A stretch of DNA of 15,132 nucleotides, from positions 9,601-24,732 of the forward strand of contig DOWQ01000224.1 in NCBI GenBank assembly GCA_003519485.1. The letters are read 5' to 3'. The notes beneath the pieces are model-generated. The model did not search any database. It was not told the origin of the DNA and saw only the letters and a program-made list of their open reading frames with translations. Each line of letters starts with the position of its first letter. Position 1 is the stretch's first letter. The position numbers and the translations under genes were made by a program. Below are positions 13,071 through 15,132 of the stretch, one piece after another. Source of the DNA: Streptomyces sp. (lineage in GTDB: Bacteria; Actinomycetota; Actinomycetes; Streptomycetales; Streptomycetaceae).

Positions 13071-14765
13071 TCAGTCGAGCTCGCCGACGATACCGAGCAC
13101 CAGCGCCAAGCGCCTCTTGGGAACCGAGCCGAACTTCCGGCGGACGTTCATGATGTAGTTGCGCGCGGTTCCGACTGTGATGCCCAGATCGTCGGCGATC
13201 TCCACCGCGGTGAACCCCTGGGCCGAGAGCATTGCGACGTCGCGCTCGCGGGGGGTGAGCCCGGCGTTCACTTGGTGGCGCTGGTTTTCGGGTACATGGA
13301 CCAGGCCGCGGTGCAGGGAGCGGTCGCGGGCGAGTGTGGCCAGTGATCTGTCGGCTCCCGCCGAGGTGAGGAGTTCGGCGGCCCGGTCGCGGGCGTGGGC
13401 CCGTCCGGGCGGGGAGGGGGCGACCCTCGCGGCGGCGTGGTAGGCGCGGCCGGCGGTGATGGTCTCGCCCATGTCGGCGAAGGCGTCCGCGCCCTCGATG
13501 AGAGAGGACCAGCCTCGCTTGCCGGCGAGGTGTCCCTCGACAACCGAACGGACCGCGGCGGCGCGCGGATAGGGCGACCAGAACCGGGACATGGCGGCGA
13601 CCTCGTCTCGCGCCGCGTCCGGTGCGATCTCGGTCAGCGCGAGCAGGGCGTCCTCCCAGCCGAAGTGGTGCTCGGCATCTCGTGCCTTCCGTAGGATCTG
13701 CGGCAGCCCGCGTGCCGGGCGCGGCTCGCGGCGGGCATGCCGTATGTACGCGACGGTTGCCGCCGCGCTCGCGCCGCACGGAGGCGAGGTCGCGTACACC
13801 ATTTCGACGACCGCCCCGAGGTCGTCGTGCCGGAGGCGGCGGGCCGTCTCGAACGTCACCGCGGCGGCGACAGCGCTGCCGAGTTCGCGGATGCCCGGTG
13901 CGGCGCCTGTCATCGCGACCGCAGCCTGCTCCTGCGCGGCGTCCAGGCATCCCGTCCGGTGACGCACGAGCGCCTCGACCGCGGCGAACTTGTTGACCCA
14001 GGGCCCTCGGCCCACCACCCGGCCGCGAGCGACGGCCTCCAGGGCGGTCGGGTAGTCCCCGGAGTACGCACAGGTCAAAGCCCAGTTCAGGTAGTTCAGT
14101 GAGGCGATTTCGCCGGTGACCGCGTCGAGGTCGGCGGGCAGCAGCGAGGCGGCCTGGCGCCAGCGATGGGGCGCGCGCTTGCGTCCCTGATAGGTCTCGC
14201 CTGCGGCGAGCATGCCGGCGACAAGAGCGATGATCCACGGCTCGCCGGACCGCTTGGCCAGTGCCAGCGCTCGGCGGGCGAGCTCTCGCCGGTAGGAGGG
14301 GCTGAGGCCGGCGTCAGCGGGGAATGACATGCGGCTCAAGGCGAGGGCCTGTCCCCCGATGTCGCCCGCCGCGGTGAACTCGAAGAGGGCCCGGGAGCCG
14401 TACTCGGCCATCGCCTTTCCCCGCGCGGCCCGTGCCTGTGCGAGAAACACCGCGCCGCGTGCGCGGGGGGTGTCGCAAGCGGCGGCCAACTCGTCGAGGA
14501 GCACCCAGGGAGCGGGGCCGGGTGCTCCCCACCGGGTGAGCATGGAGGCCATCTCGGCGAGGGCGATCCGGTCGTCGTCGGCGAGCCCCGGCACTTCCAC
14601 CAGGGCGTTGCGCACCGTTTCGAAACCGAGGTCGGCCCGGCCACGGAGCGCGGCCAACTCGGCGTTGGAAAGCCGTTCCTGGACGGCGGTGGACACGTCT
14701 TCTGCAAAGGACGCATGGGACAGACCCGGAAGAAGCGGGCGCGATCCGGACACATTGTCGTTCAT
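13071..14765 (-). CDS. LuxR-family transcriptional regulator with helical-repeat N-terminus
   Basis: A 564-residue regulator. The last 63 residues form a GerE/LuxR helix-turn-helix: GLTPRERDVAMLSAQGFTAV (502-521), EIADDLGITVGTARNYIMNV (522-541), then RRKFG. The first 500 residues are alpha-helical, rich in Ala/Arg/Leu/Glu, with tandem-helix spacing like the TPR-type sensor half of LAL regulators, but there is no Walker A/AAA domain, so it is not a full LAL protein. I infer that the helical part binds a ligand or partner. It starts at ATG 14765 with no ribosome site, and a promoter candidate lies so close that the transcript is probably leaderless. The neighbour is a divergent secreted-protein gene 111 bp away, a plausible target. 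Convergence with the siderophore operon gives no evidence that it controls that operon. Confidence 0.85.
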   Translation of the reverse strand: MNDNVSGSRPLLPGLSHASFAEDVSTAVQERLSNAELAALRGRADLGFETVRNALVEVPGLADDDRIALAEMASMLTRWGAPGPAPWVLLDELAAACDTPRARGAVFLAQARAARGKAMAEYGSRALFEFTAAGDIGGQALALSRMSFPADAGLSPSYRRELARRALALAKRSGEPWIIALVAGMLAAGETYQGRKRAPHRWRQAASLLPADLDAVTGEIASLNYLNWALTCAYSGDYPTALEAVARGRVVGRGPWVNKFAAVEALVRHRTGCLDAAQEQAAVAMTGAAPGIRELGSAVAAAVTFETARRLRHDDLGAVVEMVYATSPPCGASAAATVAYIRHARREPRPARGLPQILRKARDAEHHFGWEDALLALTEIAPDAARDEVAAMSRFWSPYPRAAAVRSVVEGHLAGKRGWSSLIEGADAFADMGETITAGRAYHAAARVAPSPPGRAHARDRAAELLTSAGADRSLATLARDRSLHRGLVHVPENQRHQVNAGLTPRERDVAMLSAQGFTAVEIADDLGITVGTARNYIMNVRRKFGSVPKRRLALVLGIVGELD

Positions 14766-14775
14766 GATTAAAGCA

Positions 14776-14803
14776 AGACTAGGTGCAGTTCTTGGATTGT
14801 CCA
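14776..14803 (-). promoter_or_regulatory. Promoter of the LuxR-type gene, probably leaderless
   Basis: On the minus strand TGGACA (14803-14798) and TAGTCT (14781-14776) are separated by 16 nt. Only 10 nt separate the -10 from the ATG at 14765, so the expected start point falls at or within a few bases of the start codon. No GGAGG-like site precedes the ATG, in agreement with a leaderless mRNA. Confidence 0.5.
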
Positions 14804-14876
14804 GGGAGCGGAACCGAGGCTTTCATTTCCATTGACGGACTGCGGTCATCGCATCGTCTCCAGCCGAGGACTGCCC

Positions 14877-15132
14877 ATGAATGCATCCCGCAAGTTGGTC
14901 GTGTCCGCGCTCACCGCTGCGCTGATGGCGACACCGACGGTCGCCAACTCCGCGGCCGGTGACCAGCCGGCCGGGCCGGCGTTGGCCGTCGCCGGTGACG
15001 TCCCGCAGGAATCCACGGACGTACGGCGTGGCCTGCCGACCCTGCCGCCCACCGAAAAGCAGCTCGCGGCCGTGGCGGCGCTGCTGAAGTCCACGCCAGG
15101 AGACGTATCGGCGAAAGTCGCCTGGAACACCA
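14877..15132 (+). CDS. Secreted protein, 5' end only (possible metallopeptidase precursor)
   Basis: The gene runs off the window, with 85 codons visible. It starts at ATG 14877, with GAGGA 6 nt upstream. MNASRKLVVSALTAALMATP then TVANSAAG is a Sec-type signal peptide (basic n-region, hydrophobic core, likely cut after ANS or SAA). The mature start is Ala/Gly/Pro-rich, then VRRGLPTLPPTEKQLAAVAA and LLKSTPGDVSAKVAWNT. This reminds me weakly of propeptides of large secreted Streptomyces metallopeptidases (M36-like, with the 'W N x F G T P' stretch that would come next), but no catalytic motif is in view. It is divergent from the LuxR-type regulator, with a TTGACG at 14832-14837 upstream. Confidence 0.6.
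   Translation, partial: MNASRKLVVSALTAALMATPTVANSAAGDQPAGPALAVAGDVPQESTDVRRGLPTLPPTEKQLAAVAALLKSTPGDVSAKVAWNT

Noticed and set aside
12385..14238. 617-codon minus-strand frame spanning the hydroxylase end and the LuxR gene
   Set aside because: Arg/Pro-rich shadow that crosses two terminators and overlaps two better-supported genes.

Overview
The window is high-GC DNA with GGAGG-type ribosome binding sites, GTG/TTG starts and long antisense shadow frames. Together with a Tat-secreted GH11 xylanase, an actinobacterial-type iron box and Zur box, and a LuxR regulator with a long helical N-terminus, it points to a Streptomyces chromosome or a close relative. Nothing marks it as a plasmid or phage, and I see no insertion sequence, CRISPR array or RNA gene.

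Left part (1-3600): a VOC/glyoxalase-fold protein; a GH11 endoxylanase with a long upstream region holding two xylanase-operator-like inverted repeats and a promoter candidate; a convergent YcxB-like membrane protein; and a single-pass membrane protein of unknown function. Hairpins separate these units.

Middle (3599-3930, minus strand): a small zinc-response unit. It holds a cysteine-free (zinc-independent) ribosomal protein L32 gene preceded by a strong Zur-box match, followed 7 nt later by the first 30 codons of a COG0523 (CobW/YciC-type) metallochaperone GTPase that stops just after its Walker A motif.

Core (3980-12776): an iron-regulated NRPS-independent siderophore (NIS) locus. An iron box at 5579-5597 sits between a minus-strand DHA2-type MFS exporter and a five-gene plus-strand operon: NIS synthetase 1, group II PLP decarboxylase, NIS synthetase 2, GNAT hydroxylamine acyltransferase, and FAD/NADPH amine N-hydroxylase. 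The last three junctions are ATGA stop/start overlaps, and a 16-bp terminator stem closes the operon. The logic is that of citrate bis-hydroxamates (aerobactin, schizokinen/rhizobactin, arthrobactin): an amino acid is decarboxylated to a diamine, one amine is hydroxylated and acylated, and two synthetases attach two such arms to citrate. It differs from the desferrioxamine des cluster, which has one NIS synthetase. The decarboxylase-NIS-acyltransferase-hydroxylase order equals rhbBCDE of the rhizobactin cluster, but no diaminobutyrate aminotransferase is present, so the diamine is uncertain.

Right end (12777-15132): a non-coding stretch with a possible gene remnant, then a LuxR-type regulator (minus) that appears to be made from a leaderless transcript. 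Divergent from it is the 5' end of a secreted-protein gene cut by the window edge.
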